A DNA stretch of 64,000 nucleotides, taken from NCBI GenBank assembly GCA_035492775.1, contig DATJIW010000082.1, positions 1 to 64,000 on the forward strand. The letters are read 5' to 3'. The DNA is from DATJFQ01 sp035492775 (GTDB taxonomy: Bacteria > Acidobacteriota > Vicinamibacteria > Vicinamibacterales > 2-12-FULL-66-21). Under the pieces are notes generated by a model that saw nothing but the letters and a program-made list of their open reading frames with translations, made no database searches and was not told the DNA's origin. How positions within the stretch are numbered: the first letter of the stretch is position 1; each line of letters begins with the position of its first letter. This document shows, piece by piece, positions 44,842-54,186 of the stretch. The translations under genes were made by a program, and so were the position numbers.

Positions 44842-44855
44842 GCCATTTCCGGACA
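44842..44855 (-). repeat. REP-like element, right inverted copy
   Basis: GCCATTTCCGGACA, exact inverse of 42781-42794, followed by GTGTTCCCC, which recalls the GTCCCC core of the left repeats. It lies between the divergent starts of ada-alkA (44806) and nadA (44918). Confidence 0.85.
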
Positions 44856-44917
44856 CCGTGTTCCCCCTCCACCTGCTGCGCCCGGCCGTTGAATCGTGCC
44901 ATCATTATTGGAGTGAC

Positions 44918-45877
44918 ATGCTGACGACCCAGGGGGCTGCCGAGCTCATAGCCGAGATCCACGAACTCAAGGCAGAGCGCGGCGCAGCCATACTCGCGCA
45001 CAACTATCAGCGTCCGGAGATTCAGGACCTCGCCGACGTGGTCGCCGACTCGCTCGCCATGGCAAGGCGCGCGACGGAACTCGACGCGCCCGTCCTCATG
45101 ATCTGCGGCGTGCATTTCATGGCGGAGACCGCCGCCATTGCGAACCCGGACAAGACGATTCTGATTCCGGATCCGAATGCGGGCTGTTCGCTTGCGTCGA
45201 CGATCCAGGCGTCCGACGTCAGAGCATGGCGAGCCAGACATCCGAACGGGTTGGTCGTCGCGTACGTCAATACGGCGGCGTCGGTGAAGGCCGAAGCGGA
45301 TTACTGCTGCACGTCCGGCAATGCAGTGGCGGTCGTCCGGTCTCTGCCGCCGGACGTGCCCGTTCTCTTCCTGCCCGACTTTTTTCTGGGCCAGTACCTT
45401 CAGAAGGTCACCGGACGCAAGCTGGACGTCTGGCTTGGCGAGTGCCACGTACACGCCGGTCTCACGTGGGACGACCTGGACGCGAAACGGACGGAGATGC
45501 CCGACGCGGAGTTCCTCGTACATCCCGAATGCGGATGCGTGACCAGCACGATGTACTACGCGGAGGCCGAGGGAGATCTCGCGAGCGGACGGATGCAGAT
45601 CGTCTCGACCGAACAGATGATGCGGCGAGCGGCGCAGTCGAGCGCGAAGCGCTTCGTGGTGGCGACGGAAACAGGCGTGCTTCACAGGCTCCGTCGCGAG
45701 AATCCCGGCAAGCAGTTCTTCCCAGCGTCGGCGGACGCCGAGTGCCGCTACATGAAGATGATCACGCTCGAGAACGTCCGCGACGGGCTGCGCGATCTGA
45801 GATATCGCGTCACCGTGCCTGAGGAGGTCGCGCGTCGCGCACGACGCGCGATCGATCGGATGCTCGCGATTGGCTGA
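44918..45877 (+). CDS. nadA: Quinolinate synthase
   Basis: A 319-residue iron-sulfur enzyme that condenses iminoaspartate with dihydroxyacetone phosphate to quinolinate in de novo NAD synthesis. AILAHNYQRPEIQDLADVVA opens the first of the three pseudo-repeats. The three cluster Cys are in PNAGCSLAS, the CCTSGNAV segment, and HPECGCVTS. TETGVLHRLRRENPGKQF is the conserved third-domain text. TTGGAGTGAC precedes the ATG at 44918. It overlaps nadC by 8 bp. The usual aspartate oxidase gene nadB is not in the window. Confidence 0.95.
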   Translation: MLTTQGAAELIAEIHELKAERGAAILAHNYQRPEIQDLADVVADSLAMARRATELDAPVLMICGVHFMAETAAIANPDKTILIPDPNAGCSLASTIQASDVRAWRARHPNGLVVAYVNTAASVKAEADYCCTSGNAVAVVRSLPPDVPVLFLPDFFLGQYLQKVTGRKLDVWLGECHVHAGLTWDDLDAKRTEMPDAEFLVHPECGCVTSTMYYAEAEGDLASGRMQIVSTEQMMRRAAQSSAKRFVVATETGVLHRLRRENPGKQFFPASADAECRYMKMITLENVRDGLRDLRYRVTVPEEVARRARRAIDRMLAIG

Positions 45878-46709
45878 GCCGGTCGGCCTCGACATCGTCA
45901 GGCGCGCGCTGGCGGAAGACCACGCAGCCGATGACGTGACGACGCGCCTGCTGGGAGCTGCCGGTCGCGCGCCGGCGGTCATGGCGTTCATCGTCGAGGA
46001 GCGGTGTGTCGTGGCGGGCATTCCGGTGATCGAGACGGTCTATCGCGAGCTCGATCCGGCGGCGACGGTGACCGCCAAAACGCCCGAGGGATCGTGGGTC
46101 GAGGCGGGCGCGGTGATCGCCCAGGTCCGCGGCGCGGCCTCGTCTCTCGTCACCGGTGAGCGCGTCGCGCTCAACTTCCTCCAGCGGCTGTGCGGCATCG
46201 CGACCCGCACGCGGCACGCCGCGGACGCGGTGACTGGAACACCCGCGCGCATTACGCATACACGAAAGACAACGCCGGGTCTGCGAGCGCTGGAAGTCTA
46301 TGCCGTGCAGACAGGCGGCGGCGTGCTCAACCGGCTGTCCCTGGCGGACGAAGTCTTGTGGAAGGACAACCACTGGACGCTCGCGGCGAGAAACGGACTG
46401 TCGCTCGCGGACGCGCTGCGCGCCGTCCCGCCAGCCATGAACGTCGTCGTCGAAGTTGAAACCGAAGCGCAGCTCGCCGAAGCCATCGCGGCGCGCGTTC
46501 CGCACCTGCTCGTCGACAATCAGCCACCCGAACGCGTTGCCGAGTGGGCGGCACGCGCGGGCGGCGACGTCACCATTCAGGCGTCCGGTGGAATTACGAT
46601 CGAAACGGCGCGTGCGTATGCCGCGGCCGGAGCGCACCTGCTCGCCATCGGAGCACTCACACATTCCGCCTCCGCCGTGGCGATTCGCTGCGACATCGTC
46701 ACCGCCTGA
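45870..46709 (+). CDS. nadC: Nicotinate-nucleotide pyrophosphorylase (carboxylating)
   Basis: A 279-residue type II phosphoribosyltransferase that turns quinolinate and PRPP into nicotinate mononucleotide and CO2. ALNFLQRLCGIATRT and THTRKTTPGLRALE hold the quinolinate-binding Arg and Lys; WKDNHW, VVVEVETEAQL and LLVDNQPPE follow, and QASGGITIETARAYAAAG is the phosphate loop. The start is TTG overlapping the end of nadA by 8 bp, so the enzymes are coupled. A beta-galactosidase gene starts 12 bp downstream, perhaps cotranscribed. Confidence 0.95.
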   Translation: MAEPVGLDIVRRALAEDHAADDVTTRLLGAAGRAPAVMAFIVEERCVVAGIPVIETVYRELDPAATVTAKTPEGSWVEAGAVIAQVRGAASSLVTGERVALNFLQRLCGIATRTRHAADAVTGTPARITHTRKTTPGLRALEVYAVQTGGGVLNRLSLADEVLWKDNHWTLAARNGLSLADALRAVPPAMNVVVEVETEAQLAEAIAARVPHLLVDNQPPERVAEWAARAGGDVTIQASGGITIETARAYAAAGAHLLAIGALTHSASAVAIRCDIVTA

Positions 46710-46721
46710 CGTTCCAGCGAC

Positions 46722-48575
46722 ATGACAATCTGCAAAAGACTGACAGCTGCGCCGAGTGCGGCGGTCGTTGGATTGGCATTGGCGCTGTGCTGGCCGCGCA
46801 CCCCGGTCAGGGCGCAGGTCACGCCGCGCCAGGGTCATACGTTTGCGCTTGCGGAGGACGCCTTCCTGCTCGACGGCCAGCCGTTCCAGATCGTGTCGGG
46901 CGAGATGCACCCGGCTCGAATCCCCGTCGAATACTGGCGCCACCGCATTCAGATGGCCAAGGCGATGGGCGTGAACACGATTGCCATCTACGTCTTCTGG
47001 AACTACCACGAGCAGACGGAAGGTGCGTTCGATTTCACCACGGGAAATCGCGATATCGCACGTTTCATACGACTGGCGCAGGAGGAGGGCCTCTGGGTCC
47101 TGCTTCGTCCGGGGCCGTACGTGTGCGCGGAGTGGGACTTCGGCGGCATTCCACCGTACCTGCTTGCCGACCCGGAACTGAAGATCCGGAGCACGAATCC
47201 GCATTACATGAAGGCCGTCGATCGCTACATCGGAGCCCTCGCGCCGCTCGTCAAGCCACTGCTCGTCGCCAATGGCGGTCCGATTCTGATGGTGCAGATT
47301 GAAAACGAGTACGGCAGCTACGGAAACGATCGGGCGTATCTCGAGCAGCTGCGCGACATCTGGACGAAGAACGGTGTTCGCGGGCCGTTCTATACGGCTG
47401 ACGGCCCGACGCCTTACATGTTGGAAGCCGGCCGCGTCGAGGGTGCCGCCATCGGGCTGGATTCCGGCACGGAAGAGAAGGACTGGGATCTCGCGAAATC
47501 AATCGCGCCACGCGTGCCGGTGTTCTCCTCGGAAACCTACCCGGGATGGCTGACGCACTGGGGCGAACCATGGGCGCGGCCCGCGGTTGACGACCTCCTG
47601 AAGGAAATGCGGTTCCTGATGGAGGGACGGAAGTCGTTCAACCTCTACGTCGTCCACGGCGGCACGAACTTCGGATTCACCGCCGGCGCAAACTCCGGCG
47701 GGAAGGGCTACGAACCCGACGTTACCAGCTACGACTACGATGCGCCGATCGATGAGCAGGGCCGGGCGACGTCGAAGTATTCAGCGCTGCGTGCGCTGAT
47801 CGCGTCGTACCTCCCGCGCGGCGCGGCACTGCCCACGCCACCAGCGCCAATCCCGTCGTCCAGTGTTCCTTCCTTCGAGCTGCGACCATATGCATCGATC
47901 TGGGATCAGCTTCCGGCGCCGGTCGCGGCCGTGCAGCCGGGACCGTTCGAACGCTACGGACAGAATCAGGGTTTGATGCTGTATCGAACCACTCTCGTCG
48001 GCAGGAAGTCGGGACGACTGACGATCACGGAGTTGCACGATTACGCGCTCGTGTTCGTCGACGGCCGTTATATCGGCGCGCTCGATCGCCGCCTTGGCGA
48101 GAACTCGATCGAGCTGCCGGCGGCGACCGGCGCGTCGCCCGTGCTCGACATCCTCGTCGAAGGGATGGGGCACATCAACTTTGGTCCTCAGATGATCGAC
48201 CGGAAGGGCATCACGGATCGCGTCACGCTGGGCAGCATGACGCTGATGAACTGGCAGGTTTATCCGCTGCCGGTTTCGGATCCGCCGACCCCCGCAGGCG
48301 CATCCGAGCGCGCACCCAATCGACCGGGTGTGTTCTTCCGCGGCACATTCACGATGGCCCGGCCCGCCGACACGTTCCTCGATATGACGAACTTCCGCAA
48401 GGGTGTCGTCTGGGTGAACGGCCACAATCTCGGTCGGTACTGGGATGTCGGACCGCAGACGCACTTGTATTGCCCGGCGCCGTGGATCCGCGCGGGGGAG
48501 AACGAGGTCATCGCGTTCGACCTGAGCCGAATGGATTCCGCGACGATCAGGGGGACGGCCACACCGGAGCGTTGA
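46722..48575 (+). CDS. GH35 beta-galactosidase, exported
   Basis: A 617-residue enzyme with a signal peptide (about 1-31) and the GH35 barrel. The family signature is GGPILMVQIENEYGSYG, with Glu196 as likely acid/base; the nucleophile is Glu271 in VFSSETYPGW. YVVHGGTNFGFTAGAN closes the barrel. C-terminal jelly-roll domains carry the sugar-binding-like WVNGHNLGRYWDVGPQTHLY. It removes terminal beta-galactose from oligosaccharides or plant and host glycans in the periplasm or outside. The next gene is another exported glycosidase. Confidence 0.94.
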   Translation: MTICKRLTAAPSAAVVGLALALCWPRTPVRAQVTPRQGHTFALAEDAFLLDGQPFQIVSGEMHPARIPVEYWRHRIQMAKAMGVNTIAIYVFWNYHEQTEGAFDFTTGNRDIARFIRLAQEEGLWVLLRPGPYVCAEWDFGGIPPYLLADPELKIRSTNPHYMKAVDRYIGALAPLVKPLLVANGGPILMVQIENEYGSYGNDRAYLEQLRDIWTKNGVRGPFYTADGPTPYMLEAGRVEGAAIGLDSGTEEKDWDLAKSIAPRVPVFSSETYPGWLTHWGEPWARPAVDDLLKEMRFLMEGRKSFNLYVVHGGTNFGFTAGANSGGKGYEPDVTSYDYDAPIDEQGRATSKYSALRALIASYLPRGAALPTPPAPIPSSSVPSFELRPYASIWDQLPAPVAAVQPGPFERYGQNQGLMLYRTTLVGRKSGRLTITELHDYALVFVDGRYIGALDRRLGENSIELPAATGASPVLDILVEGMGHINFGPQMIDRKGITDRVTLGSMTLMNWQVYPLPVSDPPTPAGASERAPNRPGVFFRGTFTMARPADTFLDMTNFRKGVVWVNGHNLGRYWDVGPQTHLYCPAPWIRAGENEVIAFDLSRMDSATIRGTATPER

Positions 48576-48668
48576 AAGCGTTCGAGAAATCGATAGTCGC
48601 GGCGCTAATCATATTTCACGCGGGAAAGAGATACCCATCCCGGGACGACGCGAACATCCGGTGGTACG

Positions 48669-50708
48669 ATGCGCGCCATGCGGCGAATGAACGTCCCGGT
48701 ATTGGTTGCGGTATTGGCGGTCGGTATATCCCGGGAAGCGACGCTCGCGACGGCAAGTCGCCCGCAGGGAGCTGCCGCCGGCTCCGGAACCGCCCAGGCA
48801 CGGTCGGCTGCCGGCGCGATCACGCTGTTCAACGCCTCCGTCGGCGCGACGTGGAAGATCGATCGCGGGCGGCTCGAAGCCGTCTCATTCGAAGACCGGC
48901 AGAACGGCCGTACGATTCCCCTGTCGCACGGCGTGTTCTCACTGGCGCTCGAGGGCGGCCGGACGATCGATGCCGGGCAGATGACCGCCGCGCCAGCAAG
49001 AATCGAGGACGTCACCGGCGATGCCGGTGCGTCGCGGCTGGCCGAGCGGCAGTCCGGCAAGAAGGTCACCGTCACGCTCGAGAATGCGGATCCGGCGCTG
49101 CGCGTCACGTGGACAGCCGTCTTGCGGGACGGCTCGAACTATCTGCGGCAGGTCGTCACCCTCCAGGCAGTCGCCGCCGACGTTCCGGTGCGCGACGTGC
49201 TGCTGTTCGACTTCGATCTGCCCGACAGCCGTGTGGTGGGCACCGTGAAGGGGTCGCCCATCGTGTCGGGCAACGCGTTCCTGGGCTTCGAGCACCCGCT
49301 CTCGGTGAGCGCCGTCAAGGGCACTCACGTGGTGGCATCGCTGCCGCGGGAGCTGCCGCTGCGTGCGGACAGCCCCGTGACCTACTCGTCAGTCATGGGC
49401 GTCGTTCGTCCCGGACAATTGCGGCGCGACTTTCTCCGGTACGTGGAGCGCGAGCGCGCGCATCCTTACCGCACGTTCCTGCACTACAACTCGTGGTACG
49501 ACCTCGGATACTTCAACAAGTACGACGAGGCGGGCGCTCTGGATCGCATCAACAGTTTCGGGCAGCAGTTGCACGAGCGCCGCGGCGTCACGCTCGATTC
49601 GTTTCTCTTCGACGATGGCTGGGACGATTCGGCGTCGCTGTGGCATTTCCACTCCGGATTCCCCAACGGGTTCGCGCCGTTGCGCGATGCGGCGGCGAAG
49701 TACGGCGCCGCGCCGGGCGTGTGGCTTTCGCCGTGGGGCGGGTACGGCAAGCCGCAGCAGGAGCGGGTGCAGCACGGCCGCGAAGCCGGCTTCGAAACGA
49801 ACTCAGGCGGATTCGCCCTGTCTGGGCCGAAATATTTCGAGCGGTTCCGTGAGACGTGCCTCCGGTTGATCAAGGAAGCCGGCGTGAACCAGTTCAAGAT
49901 CGATGGTACCGGCAACGTGAACGCGGCAATACCGGGCAGCCGGTTCGACAGCGACTTTGCCGCGGCCATCGCGCTCATCGCGGACCTGCGGACGGCGAAG
50001 CCGGATGTTTACGTCAACCTCACGACCGGCACGTACCCGTCCCCATTCTGGCTGCAGGTCGCGGACTCCATCTGGCGCGGCGGTGAGGATCACAGCTTCG
50101 CCGGCGTCGGGACGTTCCGCCAGCAGTGGATCACGTACCGCGACGCCGATACCTACGCCGGCATCGTGAAGAAAGGCCCGCTGTTCCCGTTGAATGCACT
50201 GATGCTGCACGGCCTGATCTACGCGCGGTTTGCGAAGAACCTCGACACCGATCCGGGCGACGACTTTACGAGCGAGGTCCGCGACTACTTTGGTACGGGC
50301 ACCCAGCTGCAGGAGATGTACATCACGCCGTCGCTCCTGACGGCGAAGAACTGGGACGTGCTCGCACAAGCGGCGAAGTGGTCCCGCGAGAACGCGTCGA
50401 CGCTCGTCGACACGCATTGGATCGGCGGGGATCCGGCCGCGCTGCAGGTCTACGGATGGGCGGCATGGTCGCCGGCCAAAGGCATCCTGACGCTGCGCAA
50501 TCCACGCGACAAACCGCAGACCTTTACCGTCGACGTGCAGGAGGCTTTTGAGCTGCCGTCAAACGCGCCCAAACGGTACCGGATGCACAGCCCGTTCGAC
50601 GCGTCAGCCGCTCCCGTGAATCTTCGCGCGGGCGAGCCCCACACGTTCGAGCTGCGCCCGTTCGAGGTCCTGACGCTCGAAAGCGACCCCGTGTCGTCGG
50701 TCCGCTGA
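48669..50708 (+). CDS. Clan GH-D (GH36-like) glycoside hydrolase, exported
   Basis: A 679-residue exported protein (signal about 1-28). An N-terminal beta-sandwich is followed by a barrel with GH36/GH27-type landmarks: TFLHYNSWYDLGYFN, SFLFDDGWDD, GVWLSPWGGYGKPQQE, and the catalytic-Asp strand NQFKIDGTGN. The later acid/base Asp is less certain; LQVADSIWRGGEDHSF has the right spacing. A C-terminal beta domain (SPAKGILTLRNPRDKPQTF) ends it. Alpha-galactosidase or alpha-N-acetylgalactosaminidase are the likely activities. It sits after a GH35 gene, together suggesting stepwise removal of galactosyl residues. Confidence 0.82.
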   Translation: MRAMRRMNVPVLVAVLAVGISREATLATASRPQGAAAGSGTAQARSAAGAITLFNASVGATWKIDRGRLEAVSFEDRQNGRTIPLSHGVFSLALEGGRTIDAGQMTAAPARIEDVTGDAGASRLAERQSGKKVTVTLENADPALRVTWTAVLRDGSNYLRQVVTLQAVAADVPVRDVLLFDFDLPDSRVVGTVKGSPIVSGNAFLGFEHPLSVSAVKGTHVVASLPRELPLRADSPVTYSSVMGVVRPGQLRRDFLRYVERERAHPYRTFLHYNSWYDLGYFNKYDEAGALDRINSFGQQLHERRGVTLDSFLFDDGWDDSASLWHFHSGFPNGFAPLRDAAAKYGAAPGVWLSPWGGYGKPQQERVQHGREAGFETNSGGFALSGPKYFERFRETCLRLIKEAGVNQFKIDGTGNVNAAIPGSRFDSDFAAAIALIADLRTAKPDVYVNLTTGTYPSPFWLQVADSIWRGGEDHSFAGVGTFRQQWITYRDADTYAGIVKKGPLFPLNALMLHGLIYARFAKNLDTDPGDDFTSEVRDYFGTGTQLQEMYITPSLLTAKNWDVLAQAAKWSRENASTLVDTHWIGGDPAALQVYGWAAWSPAKGILTLRNPRDKPQTFTVDVQEAFELPSNAPKRYRMHSPFDASAAPVNLRAGEPHTFELRPFEVLTLESDPVSSVR

Positions 50709-50715
50709 GCCGCGA

Positions 50716-53166
50716 CTACTCTGAATGCAGGACGCCTGAGGGTGCGAGCCGCGACGCGCGCCACGCCGGAATCATCGTGGCGATGGCCGCGATGGCAGCG
50801 ACTATCGCGATCGCAGCGGTCAGCATCAGCGGATCAGATGCCCGGATCGCATAAATCTGGCTCGCAACGACCCGCCCCGACAGATACGCGACGACAAGGC
50901 CGATGAGCGTGCCGGCCAGCGCCAGCAGCGCGCCGTGCTGCATCACGAGACGGAACACGCTCCCCGGCGTCGCTCCGAGCGCGAGCCGTGTCGCCATTTC
51001 TCCGCGACGCTGCGACACCGCGTACGCCACCACGCCGTAGATCCCGACCGCGGCGAGCAGGATGGCCACGCCTCCGAAAATCAGCATCAGCGTCATGCCG
51101 AGCTGCTGCCTGCGCAGCGTCCCGGCAACGACTTCCGTTACCTGCTGGATCTCGACGGCGATCTGCGGATCGAACTGCCGGATCTCCGATCGGATGGCCG
51201 ACTGGAGCGCCGTCACGTCGTTCAGCGACGTCGAAACCACCATCGTCTGGCGCCGCAGCGGGAACTGATCGAGCGGCGTATAGAACGCGGGCTCCGGCGT
51301 GTCGCTCACCGTCTTCTGCCGGACGTCGTCCACGACGCCCACGACCGTGACCTCGTTGCGGGGATCCGGCGCCGGGTAGCCGGCGGAGAATTGCAGGCCC
51401 AATGGATCGCGGCCGTTCAGGTACCGCGTCACGAACGCGCGGTTGACGATCGCGACCTGTCGCGTATTGGGCCGATCGTCAGGCCCGAAATCCCGCCCTT
51501 CCACCAGGCGTGTGCCGGCTGCGGCGAAATAGCCCTGCCCGACGATCCGCTGGCGGACGCCGATCGGATGGACCGGATCGAGGGGCTCGCCGTGGAGCTG
51601 CGCGATGAGCGACGCTTCGGTCGTGTTCAACAGCGGGAAGTTCGACGTGGAGCCGACGGCCGTCACCCCCTGCAACGCGGCCAGACGGTCCTTGAGAGTC
51701 TGGCTGGCCGTTCGAACGGCGTCCTGGTTCGGATATTTCGGACCGAGGAACGACACGTCGAAGATCAGGCGCTTCTCCGGAACGAACCCGAGGTCGACGC
51801 TTCGCAGGTTCGCGAATCCCCGTACGAGCCATCCTGCGCCCGCGACCAGCATGATGGCGAGCGCGATTTCGACGACGGTCATCACGCTCAGCCAGCGCGC
51901 CGTTCCGCGTCCGCCGGTCGTCGAGCGTGTGCTCTCGTTCATGAGCGCCCGCACGTCCGTTCGTGCCAGGCGGAGCGCCGGAGCGAATCCGACGAGGATG
52001 CCGCTCACCACCAACGCCACGAGCGCGAACAGCGCGACGCGCAGATCGAAGGAGACGCCGTCGAGCCGCGGCAGCTTCGACGCGCCGAGCGACAGGAGCG
52101 CGCGAACGCCGGCGTACGCGAGCGCCACGCCAAGCACCGCGCCGGCCGTCGCGAGCACCACGGATTCCGTCAGGAGCTGACGGACGATCCGCCCCCGCGG
52201 CGCGCCAATGGCGACGCGCACCGCCATCTCCCGGGCCCGCGCCGCGCCGCGCGCGAGCAGCAGGTTCGTGACGTTCACGCAGGCGAGGAGCAGCAGCAGT
52301 CCGGTGGCAGACATCACGATGACGAGGATCGGCCCCAGGTCGCCGACGACCGACGCGACCAGCGGCTTCGTCACGTACGCGCGGTTCCGGTCGGCGGCCG
52401 GAAACTGCTGGCCGAGGCGCTCCATGATCGGCGCCATTTCCGCGTTCGCGCGTTCGAGTGTCACGCCGGGTTTCAGCCGCATGTATCCGTCGAAGAAGTG
52501 ATTGATGTCGTCCTTGTCGAGCTGCTGCGAGAACCAGAAATCACCGCCATGCGGCGTGTCGAAATCACGGGGCGCCACGCCGGCGATGGTCGTCGCGATC
52601 TCGGCGAACCGGATCGGCTTGCCGACGATGGCGGGGTCGGCGTTGAACAGGTCCTGCCACACCCGGTAGGAAATGACGACGACCGGCAACGGCCCCGGGG
52701 CTGCCGGTTGCGGGGCGTTGGCCTGCCGCGGCGGAGGCGGCAGGAAGTTGTCGTGGGTGAAGCCCCCCAGCGTCATCGGCAGCCCGAACAGGTCGAAAAA
52801 TCCTTCGGTGACGCCGTAAATCTTGACGTGCTGCGGCGTGCCGTCGGGATGGATCAGCGTCAGGTCGGCGGCCTGCATGCCGGCGGCGCGCGAGATCGTC
52901 GAAAGCCCGGCGTTCAACGGTGCGACCTCGCCGTTGGAGAGCATGCCCGTCGTCACACGGCCATCGGTCAGCATCGTGCGGATGTTATAGAGGTCCTCTG
53001 CGTGGGGGTACGGCAGCGGCTTCAGAAGGACAGCGTTCAGCGTGCTGAAGATCGCCGTTGTCGCGCCGATGCCGAGCGCGAGCGTCGCAATGGCCGCGAG
53101 AGGAAAGGCGGGCGCGCGCCGGAAGGTGCGAAGCGCGAACCGGATGTCCTGGAACAGCGTCTCCAT
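50716..53166 (-). CDS. ADOP-type MacB/FtsX permease
   Basis: An 816-residue ABC-type permease of the acidobacterial duplicated-orphaned-permease family. It begins LFQDIRFALRTFRRAPAFPL with the first helix, a large MacB-PCD periplasmic domain, then two FtsX four-helix blocks (LLLLLACVNVTNLLLARGAA; VAILLAAVGIYGVVAYAVSQ), and ends with IPAWRASRLAPSGVLHSE. The ATPase partner is not adjacent, as is usual for this family, so it may act with a remote ATPase or alone. AAGGAGAA precedes the ATG. It follows the small Cys-containing gene by 25 bp. The cargo is unknown. Confidence 0.92.
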   Translation of the reverse strand: METLFQDIRFALRTFRRAPAFPLAAIATLALGIGATTAIFSTLNAVLLKPLPYPHAEDLYNIRTMLTDGRVTTGMLSNGEVAPLNAGLSTISRAAGMQAADLTLIHPDGTPQHVKIYGVTEGFFDLFGLPMTLGGFTHDNFLPPPPRQANAPQPAAPGPLPVVVISYRVWQDLFNADPAIVGKPIRFAEIATTIAGVAPRDFDTPHGGDFWFSQQLDKDDINHFFDGYMRLKPGVTLERANAEMAPIMERLGQQFPAADRNRAYVTKPLVASVVGDLGPILVIVMSATGLLLLLACVNVTNLLLARGAARAREMAVRVAIGAPRGRIVRQLLTESVVLATAGAVLGVALAYAGVRALLSLGASKLPRLDGVSFDLRVALFALVALVVSGILVGFAPALRLARTDVRALMNESTRSTTGGRGTARWLSVMTVVEIALAIMLVAGAGWLVRGFANLRSVDLGFVPEKRLIFDVSFLGPKYPNQDAVRTASQTLKDRLAALQGVTAVGSTSNFPLLNTTEASLIAQLHGEPLDPVHPIGVRQRIVGQGYFAAAGTRLVEGRDFGPDDRPNTRQVAIVNRAFVTRYLNGRDPLGLQFSAGYPAPDPRNEVTVVGVVDDVRQKTVSDTPEPAFYTPLDQFPLRRQTMVVSTSLNDVTALQSAIRSEIRQFDPQIAVEIQQVTEVVAGTLRRQQLGMTLMLIFGGVAILLAAVGIYGVVAYAVSQRRGEMATRLALGATPGSVFRLVMQHGALLALAGTLIGLVVAYLSGRVVASQIYAIRASDPLMLTAAIAIVAAIAAIATMIPAWRASRLAPSGVLHSE

Positions 53167-53191
53167 CGAATTCTCCTTGCGTGCTGAGTCT

Positions 53192-53476
53192 TCAGTGCGA
53201 TGTGGTGCGAGGCAGACAATGCGCGCATGGCGTGTAGCCGTCCGCGATCGCCTGAGATCCTGATTCGGCTCGAGCCGGCCCGTGCACGTACGTGCAGCCG
53301 GCCCTGTGAAACAACTTGCCCTCCGCCGTCACGACAACCACCGCCGGCGCCGACGATGCCGGTTCGCTGTGCAGCGATCGCAGGTGCGTTGGAGACGAGA
53401 TCGCGCTCGAGGCCATCCATGCGGCGAACAGCGCCACCGCGGTGCCCGTTGACCACACCCAGACCGCGCGCGTCAT
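53192..53476 (-). CDS. Small exported protein with Ada-like Cys/His motif
   Basis: A 94-residue protein with an N-terminal hydrophobic anchor or signal (about 5-25, VWVWSTGTAVALFAAWMASS). The mature end has FHRAGCTYVHGP followed about 20 residues later by GYTPCAHCLP. Three Cys and nearby His give a zinc-ribbon-like or Ada-metal-binding-like site of minimal size; heme binding through CAHC without a CxxCH motif is not expected. Its ATG overlaps the stop of the cytochrome b gene (ATGA), so it belongs to that redox unit. Function unknown; a metal or assembly helper is one guess. Confidence 0.75.
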   Translation of the reverse strand: MTRAVWVWSTGTAVALFAAWMASSAISSPTHLRSLHSEPASSAPAVVVVTAEGKLFHRAGCTYVHGPARAESGSQAIADGYTPCAHCLPRTTSH

Positions 53477-54183
53477 GGGCGCACCCGCGGCGTGTAGTCA
53501 GGCCGGAATTTCCAGCCGGTCAGCATCGATTGGAAATTGTCCCAGCCGTGCAGCGCCACCATGATCAAATGGCCTGGAATAAACGAGAGGAAGCCGCACA
53601 TGGCGAGGAAATGCAGCAGCCGCGCCGTGTGGTAGCCGCCGAACATCCAGGCAACGCCCGAAAGCTGCACGGGCTTGTACATGACGGCTCCGGTCGCGAG
53701 CGACAGGGCGCCGAACGCAAGCGTGCTGGTGTACGCGAGCTTCTGGAGGGCGTTGTACTGGCCCGTCGCGGCGGGCTTCGGCCCGAACAGGAAGTAATGA
53801 CGAACCATCGGCCAAACGCCACGGACGTCCGCGAACGTGAAGAGCACGGTGCGGAAGTGGCCCGACAGCACCTGCGAGATGACGTAAAAGATCCCCGTCG
53901 CCGCGAAGATCCACATGAACGTGAAGTGCCATTGGAGGGCGCCGCCGAGCCAGCCTCCAAGGCGTACCGCCTCCGGTACTTTCTCGATCAGATCGGATTC
54001 GGGAATCTTGGCGCCAAAGCTCGGGAACGCCGTGAAGATCTGCAGTCCACTCATGACGAGCACGATCAGCGCGACGGCGTTGGTCCAGTGACAGATCCGC
54101 ACGGCCCAGGGATGTTCGTACACCGGCGCGCTTGTCCGCTCCGCTGTCTCCACCACGGGAATATCGGGCGACGCGTCGGTCAT
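53473..54183 (-). CDS. Membrane cytochrome b (b561/hydrogenase-type)
   Basis: A 236-residue diheme-type membrane cytochrome with four or more hydrophobic helices. His candidates for heme ligands are in VRICHWTNAVAL, LQWHFTFMWIFAATG, ARLLHFLAMCGF and PGHLIMVALHGWDNF. The family transfers electrons between the quinone pool and periplasmic oxidoreductases such as hydrogenase, thiosulfate reductase or molybdenum enzymes. The molybdenum oxidoreductase gene ends 3 bp before its start, so the two probably form one enzyme, similar in concept to MsrP-MsrQ but with a different cytochrome type. Confidence 0.9.
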   Translation of the reverse strand: MTDASPDIPVVETAERTSAPVYEHPWAVRICHWTNAVALIVLVMSGLQIFTAFPSFGAKIPESDLIEKVPEAVRLGGWLGGALQWHFTFMWIFAATGIFYVISQVLSGHFRTVLFTFADVRGVWPMVRHYFLFGPKPAATGQYNALQKLAYTSTLAFGALSLATGAVMYKPVQLSGVAWMFGGYHTARLLHFLAMCGFLSFIPGHLIMVALHGWDNFQSMLTGWKFRPDYTPRVRP

Positions 54184-54186
54184 GAT

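Noticed and set aside
44807..46021. N-terminal extension of ada-alkA to about 897 residues
   Set aside because: The extension is antisense to nadA and nadC and has no motif; the Ada domain begins just after the ATG at 44806.
50935..53187. Open frame of 750 codons on the + strand
   Set aside because: Antisense shadow of the ADOP permease; charged low-complexity translation with no domain.
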